Part shown: in pieces, positions 13,355-20,544 of the stretch
Numbering within the stretch: position 1 is the stretch's first letter
Layout: each line of letters starts with the position of its first letter
DNA from: UBA8337 sp049889915
GTDB lineage: Bacteria > Pseudomonadota > Alphaproteobacteria > RS24
Length of the DNA stretch: 20,544 nucleotides
Direction: 5' to 3'
Assembly (NCBI GenBank): GCA_049889915.1
Contig: JBMHCM010000034.1
Location: 1 to 20,544, forward strand
The notes under the pieces: generated by a model
The model's input: the letters and a program-made list of their open reading frames with translations, nothing else
Told to the model about the DNA's origin: nothing
The model's database searches: none
Translations under genes and position numbers: made by a program

Positions 13355-14506
13355 ATGATTAGCGCGCTTACACAATTTATCCGACAGCAATTTATCCAGG
13401 ATGGTTCGGTCTCTTTGCACGAACCGGTTTTTGGCGCGGAAGAAAAGAAATTCGTAAGCGACACAATTGACTCTACCTTCGTGTCTAGTGTCGGGCATTA
13501 TGTTGACCGCTTTGAAGAAGAACTTTCCACTTTTGTCTCGGCTCCGAAGGCGGTGGTAACAGTCAATGGCACGGCCGCTTTGCACGCAGCTTTGATTGTT
13601 TGTGATGTGAAGCCTAAGGACTTGGTGATTACCCAACCGCTTTCTTTTGTGGCTACATGCAATGCCATTTCTTATTGCGGTGCCGAGCCGGTTTTTGTGG
13701 ATGTGGATCTGGCAACGATGGGACTGTCGCCCGCAGCCGTGGCTGAATGGCTAGACGATAATGCGGAAAAACGGGATGGCGAATGCCCGATTGCGAAAGC
13801 CAGCGGTCAGCGTATATCGGCTTGTGTACCCATGCATACATTTGGACATCCGGTAGATATTGATGGGCTGGTGGCAGTGTGCGCCGCTTGGAATATACCT
13901 ATTATTGAGGATGCGGCCGAAGCGCTCGGAAGTTTTTACAAGGGTCAACATGTCGGAACTTTCGGCACTGTCGGTACTTTAAGTTTTAACGGCAACAAAA
14001 TCATTACGACCGGTGGCGGTGGTGCGCTTTTGGCAGATGAAGCAGTGGCAGCTCGTGCCAAGCACATAACGACGACTGCCAAGGCTTCCAAGGGTTTTGA
14101 ATATTTGCACGATGAGGTCGGTTATAATTATCGGATGCCAAACCTAAACGCGGCCCTTGGTTGTGCCCAGCTATCAAAAATCGATATGTTCATATCAATA
14201 AAAAGGCAATTGGCCGAAGATTATGCTGCGTTTTTTGACGGTTATGATGTGGCGTTCTTTAAAGAGCCTGACGGCTGTCGCTCAAATTATTGGCTCAATG
14301 CGGTTATTTGTAATGATCGAAAACAGCGCGATGAACTGCTTGATGCGACAAACGCGGCTCATATCATGACCCGTCCGGTTTGGCGGTTGATGTCTAGCCT
14401 CCCAATGTTCGCAAATTGCCTAAAAGGCCCAATGAGTAATGCAGAGTGGCTAGAGGACAGAGTAGTAAATTTGCCGAGTGGTGTTCCATCAAGTAAGTTT
14501 TCATAA
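13355..14506 (+). CDS. legC: NDP-4-keto-6-deoxy-GlcNAc aminotransferase LegC
   Basis: This encodes 383 residues. The N-terminus, SLHEPVFGAEEKKF followed by DSTFVSSVGHYVDRFE, is the signature of LegC-family PLP aminotransferases. TVNGTAALHAAL and IEDAAEALGSFY contact PLP, and the catalytic lysine is K215 in SFNGNKIITTGGGG. LegC transfers an amino group from glutamate to C4 of the LegB product. A ribosome-binding site is weak (the spacer after legB is only 5 bp), so coupling to legB translation is likely. Its TAA overlaps the next ATG by one base (TAATG). The C-terminus NLPSGVPSSKFS is normal for the family, so the gene appears complete. Confidence 0.9.
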   Translation: MISALTQFIRQQFIQDGSVSLHEPVFGAEEKKFVSDTIDSTFVSSVGHYVDRFEEELSTFVSAPKAVVTVNGTAALHAALIVCDVKPKDLVITQPLSFVATCNAISYCGAEPVFVDVDLATMGLSPAAVAEWLDDNAEKRDGECPIAKASGQRISACVPMHTFGHPVDIDGLVAVCAAWNIPIIEDAAEALGSFYKGQHVGTFGTVGTLSFNGNKIITTGGGGALLADEAVAARAKHITTTAKASKGFEYLHDEVGYNYRMPNLNAALGCAQLSKIDMFISIKRQLAEDYAAFFDGYDVAFFKEPDGCRSNYWLNAVICNDRKQRDELLDATNAAHIMTRPVWRLMSSLPMFANCLKGPMSNAEWLEDRVVNLPSGVPSSKFS

Positions 14507-15144
14507 TGGAAAAAATAGGCATTTTTGGTTTGGGTGGCATGGCCCGTGAAGCGCGAGATATCGCCAACAGCCTTTCCTTGCAAAGCGTTTTTATTGCTTC
14601 CGACGAAGCAGAAAAAAACAGTTTTTCTGGCGTCGAGGATGTGGTGCTCGAAAGCGAGATAATGGACCATGCCGATATGCCATACGTTATCGCCATTGGC
14701 GAAGGTTCTGTGCGCGAAGAAATAGCACTGTCTTACGCTGGTAAGCTGCAATTTGCCAATCTCATCCACCCCTCCGCCACATTTGGTTATGGTCAAAGGG
14801 AGAGGCTCGAAGAAAGGCGCGGCCTTATCATTTGTGCCGGCAGTCGGATCACCTGCGATACACAAATCGGTGATTTTTCTATTCTTAATCTCAACGCAAC
14901 CATTAGTCATGATTGTATTGTCGAAGACTATGTCACCATAGCGCCTCAAGCGTGCGTTCTCGGAAATGTGCACATTGGGCGAGGAGCTTGGGTCGGGGCC
15001 AGTGCTGTTATCAACCAAGGGAAGAATGGGCAAAGACGGCGAATTGGTGAAAATTGCGTAATTGGTTCCGGTGCCGTCGTAACATCTGATTGTGAAGCAG
15101 GTGAAACCTATATTGGTGTGCCTGCGCGGAAGCTTGTCTTATGA
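14506..15144 (+). CDS. legH: NDP-4-amino-sugar N-acetyltransferase, PglD/LegH/NeuD type
   Basis: This encodes 212 residues. A small Rossmann-like N-terminal domain (GIFGLGGMAREARDIANSL, about 5-23) binds the sugar nucleotide. A left-handed beta-helix follows, with IGDFSILNLNATISHDC, VTIAPQACVLGNVHIGRGAWVGASAVI and VIGSGAVVTSDC, then the YIGVPARKLVL cap. H135 in ISHDC corresponds to the catalytic base of PglD. Between LegC and LegI in order, it most likely acetylates the 4-amino group to give the 2,4-diacetamido intermediate. NeuD-type O-acetyltransferases of sialic acid share this fold and cannot be fully excluded. A basic insertion NQGKNGQRRRIG interrupts the helix repeats. The ATGA overlap with legI supports co-translation. 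Confidence 0.85.
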   Translation: MEKIGIFGLGGMAREARDIANSLSLQSVFIASDEAEKNSFSGVEDVVLESEIMDHADMPYVIAIGEGSVREEIALSYAGKLQFANLIHPSATFGYGQRERLEERRGLIICAGSRITCDTQIGDFSILNLNATISHDCIVEDYVTIAPQACVLGNVHIGRGAWVGASAVINQGKNGQRRRIGENCVIGSGAVVTSDCEAGETYIGVPARKLVL

Positions 15145-16142
15145 CTATCATTATCGCAGAAGCTGGCGTCAATCATAATGGTGATATTGATTTGGCCAAA
15201 AAAATGATTGACGTGGCCGCGGAGGCGGGCGCAGATTATGTCAAGTTTCAGACTTTTTCTGCGGCTTCACTCGTTACCAAAGGGGCGCCGAAGGCGCAGT
15301 ATCAAAGAGATAATACCGGTAGCGACGAAGACCAATTTGATATGCTGAAAAAACTGGAGTTAAGCAAGACAGAACACGAAATGCTGATCGCACATTGTCG
15401 AGCGAACAATATCGGCTTTTTGTCGACCGCATTTGATATTGAAAGTCTCGACTTTTTATCTCGGCTTGATTGTTTGGATATGGTGAAGGTCCCGTCAGGC
15501 GAACTTACCAATTTACCATTGCTGCGTCGCGCTGCCGCTTTGCGACTGCCGATAATTTTATCCACCGGCATGGCCGATATGAGTGAAATTGAAGCGGCGA
15601 TACTTGCTTTGGAAGGGGCCGGCTGCGGGCGTGAAACAATTACCGTGCTGCATTGTACGACAGAGTACCCTGCGCCCTATGGTGAATTAAATTTGCGCGC
15701 TATCAACACCATATCGAAGCATTTTGGCGTATCGGTGGGGTATTCAGACCATTCTGCTGGTCTAGAGGTGGCCGTTGCGGCTGTTGCCCGTGGTGCACGC
15801 GTTATTGAAAAGCACTTCACGCTGGATAAAGGCCTTCCTGGCCCGGACCACAAGGCAAGTTTAGAACCGGATGAATTAGCCGCGATGATATCGGCAATTC
15901 GTAATGTCGAATGTGCGATGGGTGATGGCGTCAAGCAGCCAACGCCCAGCGAATTGAGAAATAAAATTGTGGCGCGCAAGTCGATTGTGGCGGCGTGTGA
16001 TATTGCTGTCGGCGAGATTTTAAGTGAAACAAATCTAACGGTCAAAAGGCCAGGGGATGGTTTGTCACCAATGCGGTGGGACGAGGTTGTGGGGCAAAGG
16101 GCTAAAAAAAGCTTTAAGCAGGACGAGGCTATTGAAATATGA
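15141..16142 (+). CDS. legI: N,N'-diacetyllegionaminate synthase LegI
   Basis: This encodes 333 residues, a NeuB-family synthase. The (beta/alpha)8 barrel begins IIAEAGVNHNGDIDLAKKMI and includes DYVKFQTF, STAFDIESLDFL and VPSGELTNLPLL. The metal ligands correspond to H204 (YSDHS) and H225 (IEKHFTLD), spaced as in N. meningitidis NeuB. A C-terminal SAF antifreeze-like domain (about 275-333, RKSIVAACDIAVGEIL to the end) closes over the active site of the partner subunit. It condenses the 6-deoxy-diacetamido-mannose-type sugar with phosphoenolpyruvate to the nonulosonic acid. Pseudaminic (PseI) and sialic (NeuB) synthases share the fold; the surrounding legB, legC and legG genes choose legionaminic acid. 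It overlaps legG by ATGA. Confidence 0.9.
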   Translation: MTIIIAEAGVNHNGDIDLAKKMIDVAAEAGADYVKFQTFSAASLVTKGAPKAQYQRDNTGSDEDQFDMLKKLELSKTEHEMLIAHCRANNIGFLSTAFDIESLDFLSRLDCLDMVKVPSGELTNLPLLRRAAALRLPIILSTGMADMSEIEAAILALEGAGCGRETITVLHCTTEYPAPYGELNLRAINTISKHFGVSVGYSDHSAGLEVAVAAVARGARVIEKHFTLDKGLPGPDHKASLEPDELAAMISAIRNVECAMGDGVKQPTPSELRNKIVARKSIVAACDIAVGEILSETNLTVKRPGDGLSPMRWDEVVGQRAKKSFKQDEAIEI

Positions 16143-17296
16143 GCCGGAAAATCTGTATCGTAACCGGATCAAGAGCGGAATTCGGCCTCATGCGTTGGCT
16201 TATGCAGGGGCTGAGTGACGGTAGCGCGCTCGAGCTACAGACCGTTGTCACCGGAACGCATTTATCAGCCGCTCACGGGATGACAATTAATGAGATAATT
16301 GATGCCGGCTTCCACATTGATGGGCGGGTCCATTTAGATTTGCAGGACGACGGTCGGGCAGCTATTGCTGCCGCTACCGGCCAAGCTACTACAAAATTAG
16401 CTGCCGAGTTTTTGCGGCTTTCACCCAATATTATTGTTGTTCTGGGTGACCGATTTGAAGTTCTGGCGGCCGCAAGCGCTGCTTTGATATGTGGCATTCC
16501 TGTCGCACATTTGCATGGTGGCGAAATTACGGAAGGTGCGTTTGATGAATCAATCCGCCATGCCGTTACCAAAATGTCCCATCTTCACTTTGTTGCCGCA
16601 GAGGCTTATGCCAGGCGCGTTGTTCAACTTGGAGAAAATCCTGATCATGTTTTTGAGGTCGGTGCCTTGGGCCTGGATGCGATTGAGAACGAGTCTTTGT
16701 TAAGCCGGGAAGAATTGCAGAGTGCTCTTAATTTCACTTTGTGTTCGAAGAACTATATCGTTACCTACCATCCTGAAACCATTGGATCCGCAAATCCAGT
16801 TGAACAATTTGATGAACTCCTTAAGGCTCTGGATACTCTGACTGATACACATATTGTGTTTACCCAACCCAATGCTGATCCCGGTGGGCAGGCTTTGACA
16901 AAACATTTGACCGATTTTGTAGCTACCCGACCGCATATGCGGCTATATCAATCGCTCGGGCAGAAGCGTTATCTTTCCTGTCTAAAAGAGTTTGACGCTG
17001 TTATTGGCAATTCATCTAGCGGTTTGATCGAAGCGCCATCATTGCATACGGCGACTATTAATATTGGTGATCGGCAAAAGGGACGCCTGAGAGCGGGAAG
17101 TGTTATAGATTGTGAATCAGATTACCAGTCGATAAGCAGAGCCCTCAGTCGCCTATCCAGTGACGACTTTGCAAAAGATATTAGGATGTTCGATAATCCC
17201 TATGGGCGCGCTGGGGCCAGCAAGCAAATTGTTGATGTTTTGCGAAGTCAGAAATTTGACAATTTGCTGAAAAAACCATTTTTTGACTTACACTAG
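16139..17296 (+). CDS. legG: Hydrolysing NDP-diacetylbacillosamine 2-epimerase LegG
   Basis: This encodes 385 residues, a GT-B-fold epimerase of the NeuC/WecB family. The N-terminus is CIVTGSRAEFGLMRWLM. VVLGDRFEVLAAASAAL (G103 to E107), HLHGGE (H124 to E129) and GNSSSGLIEAPSLHT are the conserved active-site segments. It removes the nucleotide and inverts C2 to give 2,4-diacetamido-2,4,6-trideoxymannose, the substrate of LegI. In C. jejuni the donor is GDP-linked; related enzymes use UDP sugars. It is coupled to legI by a 4-bp overlap; ptmE follows after 42 bp, the widest spacing in the legionaminic part of the locus. Confidence 0.9.
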   Translation: MSRKICIVTGSRAEFGLMRWLMQGLSDGSALELQTVVTGTHLSAAHGMTINEIIDAGFHIDGRVHLDLQDDGRAAIAAATGQATTKLAAEFLRLSPNIIVVLGDRFEVLAAASAALICGIPVAHLHGGEITEGAFDESIRHAVTKMSHLHFVAAEAYARRVVQLGENPDHVFEVGALGLDAIENESLLSREELQSALNFTLCSKNYIVTYHPETIGSANPVEQFDELLKALDTLTDTHIVFTQPNADPGGQALTKHLTDFVATRPHMRLYQSLGQKRYLSCLKEFDAVIGNSSSGLIEAPSLHTATINIGDRQKGRLRAGSVIDCESDYQSISRALSRLSSDDFAKDIRMFDNPYGRAGASKQIVDVLRSQKFDNLLKKPFFDLH

Positions 17297-17302
17297 GCGT
17301 CA

Positions 17303-17313
17303 CTGACCGTCAG
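17303..17313. repeat. 11-bp palindrome between legG and the ptmE-like gene
   Basis: CTGAC at 17303-17307 and GTCAG at 17309-17313 mirror each other around a single base. A one-base loop rules out a normal terminator hairpin, so a dimeric protein-binding site or chance is left. No convincing internal promoter accompanies it. Confidence 0.2.
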
Positions 17314-17338
17314 AAACAGAAATACGGGTGATTATGCC

Positions 17339-18409
17339 ATGTCCGATTATACAAGTTTGCAACTAGACTGGCGCAAAACACTTTTACCGGCTGGTAGTTC
17401 GCTTCAGGAGGCGATTGCAAGTTTGGAGGCGTCCAGCCTGCAAATTGTATTGGTCGTTGATAGCGAGGGCGTGTTGCAGGGAACCTTGACGGATGGTGAT
17501 ATTCGTCGCGCCTTCTTAAAGGGATATGGCTTGGAGCATTCCATATCCGACATAATATCGCGTCATCCCACGACAGTTGGAAGTCAGATGCCGCGCGAAA
17601 CTGTTTTGCAGATTATGCGAGACAGAAAAATCAATCAGGTTCCAGTTGTTGACGAGGGCGATAGGGTGGTCGGTCTTCATTTCTGGGATGAAATGGTATC
17701 TGGGGCATCGCTCAGTAATGTCATGGTGATTATGGCCGGTGGCAAGGGTACCCGCATGCGACCGCATACTGAAAACTGCCCTAAACCCATGCTTGATGTG
17801 GGTGGTAAGCCCATGTTGCAGCACATTATCGAGCGCGCGCAGACATGCGGTGTTTCTAAATTCATTATTGCAGTCAATTATCTCGGCGAAATGATCGTAG
17901 ATTATTTCGGCGATGGGCGTACTTTTGACGTCGAAATTGAATATGTGCAAGAGAGTAGCCCATTGGGGACGGCCGGCGCTTTAAGTTTGTTGGATTTCAC
18001 GCCGCAACACCCACTTCTGATTTCCAATGGGGATGTGCTAAGCAGTATTCGCTATGATGAAATTTTGCACTATCACACGTCTCATCAAGCAAGCGCGACG
18101 ATGGCAGTCCGCCCACACGAAATGCAAAACCCCTTTGGGGTGGTCGCAACTGACGGGTTGGACATAATCGAATTTGAGGAAAAGCCCATCTATCGGAGCC
18201 ATATCAATGCCGGTGTCTATGTAGTGGAGCCGGATTGTTTGCCTCTTTTGGCCAAAAATGAAGCCTGCGATATGCCGATTTTATTTGATCGGATAAGGCA
18301 AGAAAAAAAACGAACTGTGGTATACCCAATTTACGAAGCTTGGCTGGACGTCGGGCGACCAAGCGATTTACGGGCAGCATCTTTGTCAACGGATGTTGAA
18401 AATAGTTAA
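17339..18409 (+). CDS. ptmE: Sugar-1-phosphate guanylyltransferase with N-terminal CBS pair, PtmE type
   Basis: This encodes 356 residues. Residues about 10-122 form two CBS motifs (LVVDSEGVLQGTLTDGDIRR and INQVPVVDEGDRVVGL). A nucleotidyltransferase domain follows, with VIMAGGKGTRMRPHT (about 130-144), CPKPMLDVGGKPMLQ and ISNGDVLSSIRYDEI. C. jejuni PtmE has the same fusion and makes GDP-glucosamine from glucosamine-1-phosphate for legionaminic acid. The CBS pair may bind a nucleotide and regulate the enzyme. The gene implies that the pathway here runs on GDP sugars, but the nucleotide base preference cannot be read from the sequence with certainty. The start has CGGGTGA upstream. Glucosamine-1-phosphate would come from central GlmM, since no ptmF, ptmA or pgmL homologue is in the window. 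Confidence 0.85.
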   Translation: MSDYTSLQLDWRKTLLPAGSSLQEAIASLEASSLQIVLVVDSEGVLQGTLTDGDIRRAFLKGYGLEHSISDIISRHPTTVGSQMPRETVLQIMRDRKINQVPVVDEGDRVVGLHFWDEMVSGASLSNVMVIMAGGKGTRMRPHTENCPKPMLDVGGKPMLQHIIERAQTCGVSKFIIAVNYLGEMIVDYFGDGRTFDVEIEYVQESSPLGTAGALSLLDFTPQHPLLISNGDVLSSIRYDEILHYHTSHQASATMAVRPHEMQNPFGVVATDGLDIIEFEEKPIYRSHINAGVYVVEPDCLPLLAKNEACDMPILFDRIRQEKKRTVVYPIYEAWLDVGRPSDLRAASLSTDVENS

Positions 18410-18433
18410 GACAGTAAAATCAGGATTGAAAAT

Positions 18434-19741
18434 ATGAAAATCACCCCAACGTCGTCAGTTGATTTGTCGTTATTTTCCAAGCCAGAAAGCGAGCTTGATG
18501 TTTTGTACGGATTGCCGCGCGACGTGCAGTTTTGCAAAAAATGCAACATGTCCAATCAGCAGCCCATGTCCAGTAACGAATATGCTCACAATAAGGACTC
18601 AACCAAAACAACCATGGCGTTTGATGAAAATGGCGTCTGCCATGCGTGCAATTTCAACGCCTTGAAGGAAAATGGCGAGATTGATTGGGATGAACGGGAG
18701 CGCGAATTGATTGCCTTGTGCGATGAATATCGCAAAACTGACGGTAGCTATGATTGCATTGTCGGTGGCAGTGGCGGCAAGGATAGCGCCATGCAATCAC
18801 ATCTCTTGAAGTACAAATATGGAATGAACCCGCTCACCGTTACATGGGCTCCGCACCTATATACGGATATCGGTTGGAAAAATTTCCAGAACTGGCTGCA
18901 TGAGGGCGGCTTCGATAACTATTTGTATACGCCGAATGGCAAAATTCATCGGTTGCTGACCCGAAATGCCACCATCAATTTGCTGCACCCATTCCAACCA
19001 TTCATTCTTGGGCAAAAAACATTTGTTGCCAAAATGGCGGCGCGTCTCAACATTCCTTTAATTTTTTATGGGGAAATGCCGGGGGAGTACGGCGAACAGG
19101 TCTCGCACAAAACATCCTCTTATTCTAAGGCTGATGATGACTTGGAAAGTGAGGGTTATTCGCTGGATTATTTTGGTGATACGGATGTCAGAGATGTTTA
19201 TCTGGGAGGCAAAAAAATCGGCGAATACCTAGATGAAGGTGTGCCATTGGTCGATTTGAAAAGTTACCTTCCAATGGCGCCAGATGTTCTTGAGAAAAAG
19301 GGTATCGAATTCAAATATCTCGGCTATTACAAAAAATGGGTGCCGCAAGAGGCCTATTATTACGCTGTGGACAATACGGGTTTTGAAGCTAATCCTGTTC
19401 GGACCGAGGGCACTTATTCGAAATATAATAGTCTGGATGATAAGGTTGATGGCTTCTTCTATTATACGCGCTGGATTAAATTTGGTGTTGGTCGTGCAAT
19501 GATGGATTCGGCACAAGAAATTCGCAATCATCATATTACTAAAGATGAGGGCCTCGCCCTGATGAATCGCTATGAGGGCGAATATCCGGCTCGTTATGAG
19601 GCTGAGTTTCTTGATTATATCGGCATGACGCGAGAAGAGTTTTTTGCCACTTGTGATCGGTTTCGGTCGCCGCATTTATGGGAAGTCGTTTATGACAATG
19701 ACAACATTGGCGAGTGGCGCCTGCGGCATCGCCCGTCTTGA
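18434..19741 (+). CDS. N-acetyl sugar amidotransferase, PtmG/WbpG/LegX group
   Basis: This encodes 435 residues. An N-terminal pair of cysteine motifs (C34-K-K-C37 and C69-H-A-C72) probably holds a zinc or a cluster. A PP-loop ATP pyrophosphatase motif SGGKDS at 113-118 activates the substrate with ATP. Relatives convert an acetamido group on a surface sugar into an acetamidino group, using ammonia from a HisH/HisF-type pair: WbpG acts on the diacetamido-uronate sugar and PtmG/PseA on nonulosonic acids. This protein is longer than typical WbpG or PseA (about 370-390), with extra sequence before C34 and between the cysteine motifs. Its place between the ptmE-like gene and legF suggests a legionaminic substrate, but the uronate from the same locus is a second candidate. 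AGGA precedes the ATG. No trans-membrane segment is seen. Confidence 0.85.
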   Translation: MKITPTSSVDLSLFSKPESELDVLYGLPRDVQFCKKCNMSNQQPMSSNEYAHNKDSTKTTMAFDENGVCHACNFNALKENGEIDWDERERELIALCDEYRKTDGSYDCIVGGSGGKDSAMQSHLLKYKYGMNPLTVTWAPHLYTDIGWKNFQNWLHEGGFDNYLYTPNGKIHRLLTRNATINLLHPFQPFILGQKTFVAKMAARLNIPLIFYGEMPGEYGEQVSHKTSSYSKADDDLESEGYSLDYFGDTDVRDVYLGGKKIGEYLDEGVPLVDLKSYLPMAPDVLEKKGIEFKYLGYYKKWVPQEAYYYAVDNTGFEANPVRTEGTYSKYNSLDDKVDGFFYYTRWIKFGVGRAMMDSAQEIRNHHITKDEGLALMNRYEGEYPARYEAEFLDYIGMTREEFFATCDRFRSPHLWEVVYDNDNIGEWRLRHRPS

Positions 19742-19767
19742 TCTTGAGTAAGAGACAGCCTCATCTC

Positions 19768-20460
19768 ATGGAAAATAATGAAAAAATTCTGGCTGTCATT
19801 CCGGCGCGGGGCGGTTCAAAAGGCCTTCCGGGGAAAAACATTATGGAGGCCGATGGTAAACCGCTTCTGGCCTACACGATCTTGGCAGCGCAGGCCGCTC
19901 ACTCAATTGATAGGGTGATATTGTCCTCTGACGACCAAGAAATTATTGAAACGGCTAAGCGGTGGTCATGTGATGTACCATTTCAGCGCCCGCCCGCCTT
20001 GGCAAGTGATGTTGCTTCCTCCTTTGAGGTTATTCGTCACGCGGTTACTCAAGTTTCCGGCTATGACTATGTTATGTTACTGCAACCCACCTCGCCACTC
20101 AGAGAGGCGGCAGACATAGACGCAGCCGTTGATTTGATGCGCGCATCTGGCGCGCCGTCATGCGCATCCGTGTGCCGGGTGACCCAGTCGCCTTACCTGA
20201 TGTATGCGTTAAGTGAGGATGGTCGGTTGGAAAGTCTTCTCCCTGGCCATAATACGTCAGCACGTCGGCAGGATCAGCCGGAAATCTATCGCCTGACCGG
20301 CGCAATTTACCTTGCCCGCATTGACCGTCTGCTTGAGACTGAGCAATTTGTTGACGAGTTCACGATTGCTTATGAAATGCCCGAAAACCGATCTATTGAT
20401 ATCGACAATGCCGCTGATTTTGAACAATTCAGAACGATAATTGAAGGGGCCCGTACTTAA
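19768..20460 (+). CDS. legF: CMP-N,N'-diacetyllegionaminic acid synthase LegF
   Basis: This encodes 230 residues from the ATG at 19768. The frame is open further upstream, but that part overlaps the preceding gene and precedes the conserved N-terminus. The CTP-binding signature is VIPARGGSKGLPGKN (10-24), and LQPTSPLRE (105-113) is the second conserved motif of CMP-sialic acid synthetases. The C-terminus has the IDIDNAADFEQF segment, which supplies metal-binding aspartates. It activates the nonulosonic acid with CTP to the CMP sugar used by glycosyltransferases. NeuA and PseF share the fold; context favours LegF. The ribosome-binding site is weak. Its TAA overlaps the next ATG by one base. 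Confidence 0.88.
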   Translation: MENNEKILAVIPARGGSKGLPGKNIMEADGKPLLAYTILAAQAAHSIDRVILSSDDQEIIETAKRWSCDVPFQRPPALASDVASSFEVIRHAVTQVSGYDYVMLLQPTSPLREAADIDAAVDLMRASGAPSCASVCRVTQSPYLMYALSEDGRLESLLPGHNTSARRQDQPEIYRLTGAIYLARIDRLLETEQFVDEFTIAYEMPENRSIDIDNAADFEQFRTIIEGART

Positions 20461-20544
20461 TGGAAGATAAGATAGTCAGGCTGATAGCGCGCCTTGATGT
20501 AAAGGGCGAAAACCTGATTAAGGGTGTGCATCTGGAAGGGTTGC
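20460..20544 (+). CDS. HisF-like protein, 5' fragment
   Basis: Only the first 28 codons are in the window: the frame starts at an ATG overlapping the legF stop by one base and is still open at the right edge. LIARLDVKGENLIKGVHLEG matches the first strand and loop of HisF, with D13 in the place of the catalytic aspartate (D11 of Thermotoga HisF). The LDVKG-N-IKG-HLEGL form is that of HisF paralogues found beside surface-sugar amidotransferase genes rather than in histidine operons. Such a protein would form the cyclase-like half of an ammonia-delivery complex with a HisH glutaminase, serving the amidotransferase at 18434. A hisH-like gene is expected just outside the window. The short length limits certainty. 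Confidence 0.7.
   Translation, partial: MEDKIVRLIARLDVKGENLIKGVHLEGL

Noticed and set aside
19714..19767. Upstream ATG start for legF at 19714.
   Set aside because: It overlaps the amidotransferase gene by 28 bp and adds a sequence not seen before the conserved CTP-binding signature; the ATG at 19768 gives normal family length.
1..20544. Search by eye for tRNA, rRNA, CRISPR repeats, transposase genes or integration sites.
   Set aside because: None seen. Short inverted repeats are listed separately, but none has the size or position of insertion-sequence ends.

Overview
The window reads as chromosomal DNA of a Gram-negative bacterium, most likely an alphaproteobacterium. This is inferred from an LptD whose cysteines are arranged as I recall for alphaproteobacterial LptD (a CPAC pair plus one near the C-terminus), several signal-peptide-bearing outer-membrane barrels, a YghU-type glutathione transferase and moderate GC. 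I cannot place it to genus. Genes are tightly packed. No tRNA, rRNA, CRISPR array, insertion sequence or phage gene was seen.

Left part (1-8006), housekeeping and envelope genes on both strands. It holds the 3' end of a yghU-like glutathione transferase, an unassigned outer-membrane barrel, a membrane-anchored TerB-domain protein, a leftward three-gene unit (69-residue biotin carrier, acyl-CoA carboxyltransferase, medium-chain reductase), a 62-residue single-pass membrane protein, a MipA/OmpV barrel, and lptD, the outer-membrane LPS translocon. mipA and lptD converge on a short element with three CTAG sites 7 bp apart, which puts TAG stops in all six frames.

Right part (8097-20544), one rightward sugar-nucleotide locus divergent from lptD. 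First comes a Wbp-type set (wbpA, wbpB, wbpD and wbpE homologues) expected to turn UDP-GlcNAc into UDP-2,3-diacetamido-2,3-dideoxy-glucuronic acid. wbpA is separated from the rest by a 318-bp AT-rich non-coding gap. With a 4-bp ATGA overlap the locus continues into a legionaminic acid set: legB (4,6-dehydratase), legC (4-aminotransferase), legH-like N-acetyltransferase, legI (synthase), legG (hydrolysing 2-epimerase), a ptmE-like CBS plus nucleotidyltransferase, an N-acetyl sugar amidotransferase (PtmG/WbpG/LegX group) and legF (CMP transferase). The last gene, cut by the window edge, begins like a HisF-family protein of the kind that feeds ammonia to such amidotransferases.

Together the locus should supply two activated acidic sugars, UDP-GlcNAc3NAcA and a CMP-legionaminic acid, one of them possibly carrying an acetamidino group. 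No glycosyltransferase, flippase, polymerase or flagellin gene is visible, so whether the sugars go to LPS O-antigen, capsule or a flagellin cannot be decided here. The combination, the unclear amidotransferase substrate and the truncated HisF-like partner are the most interesting points.
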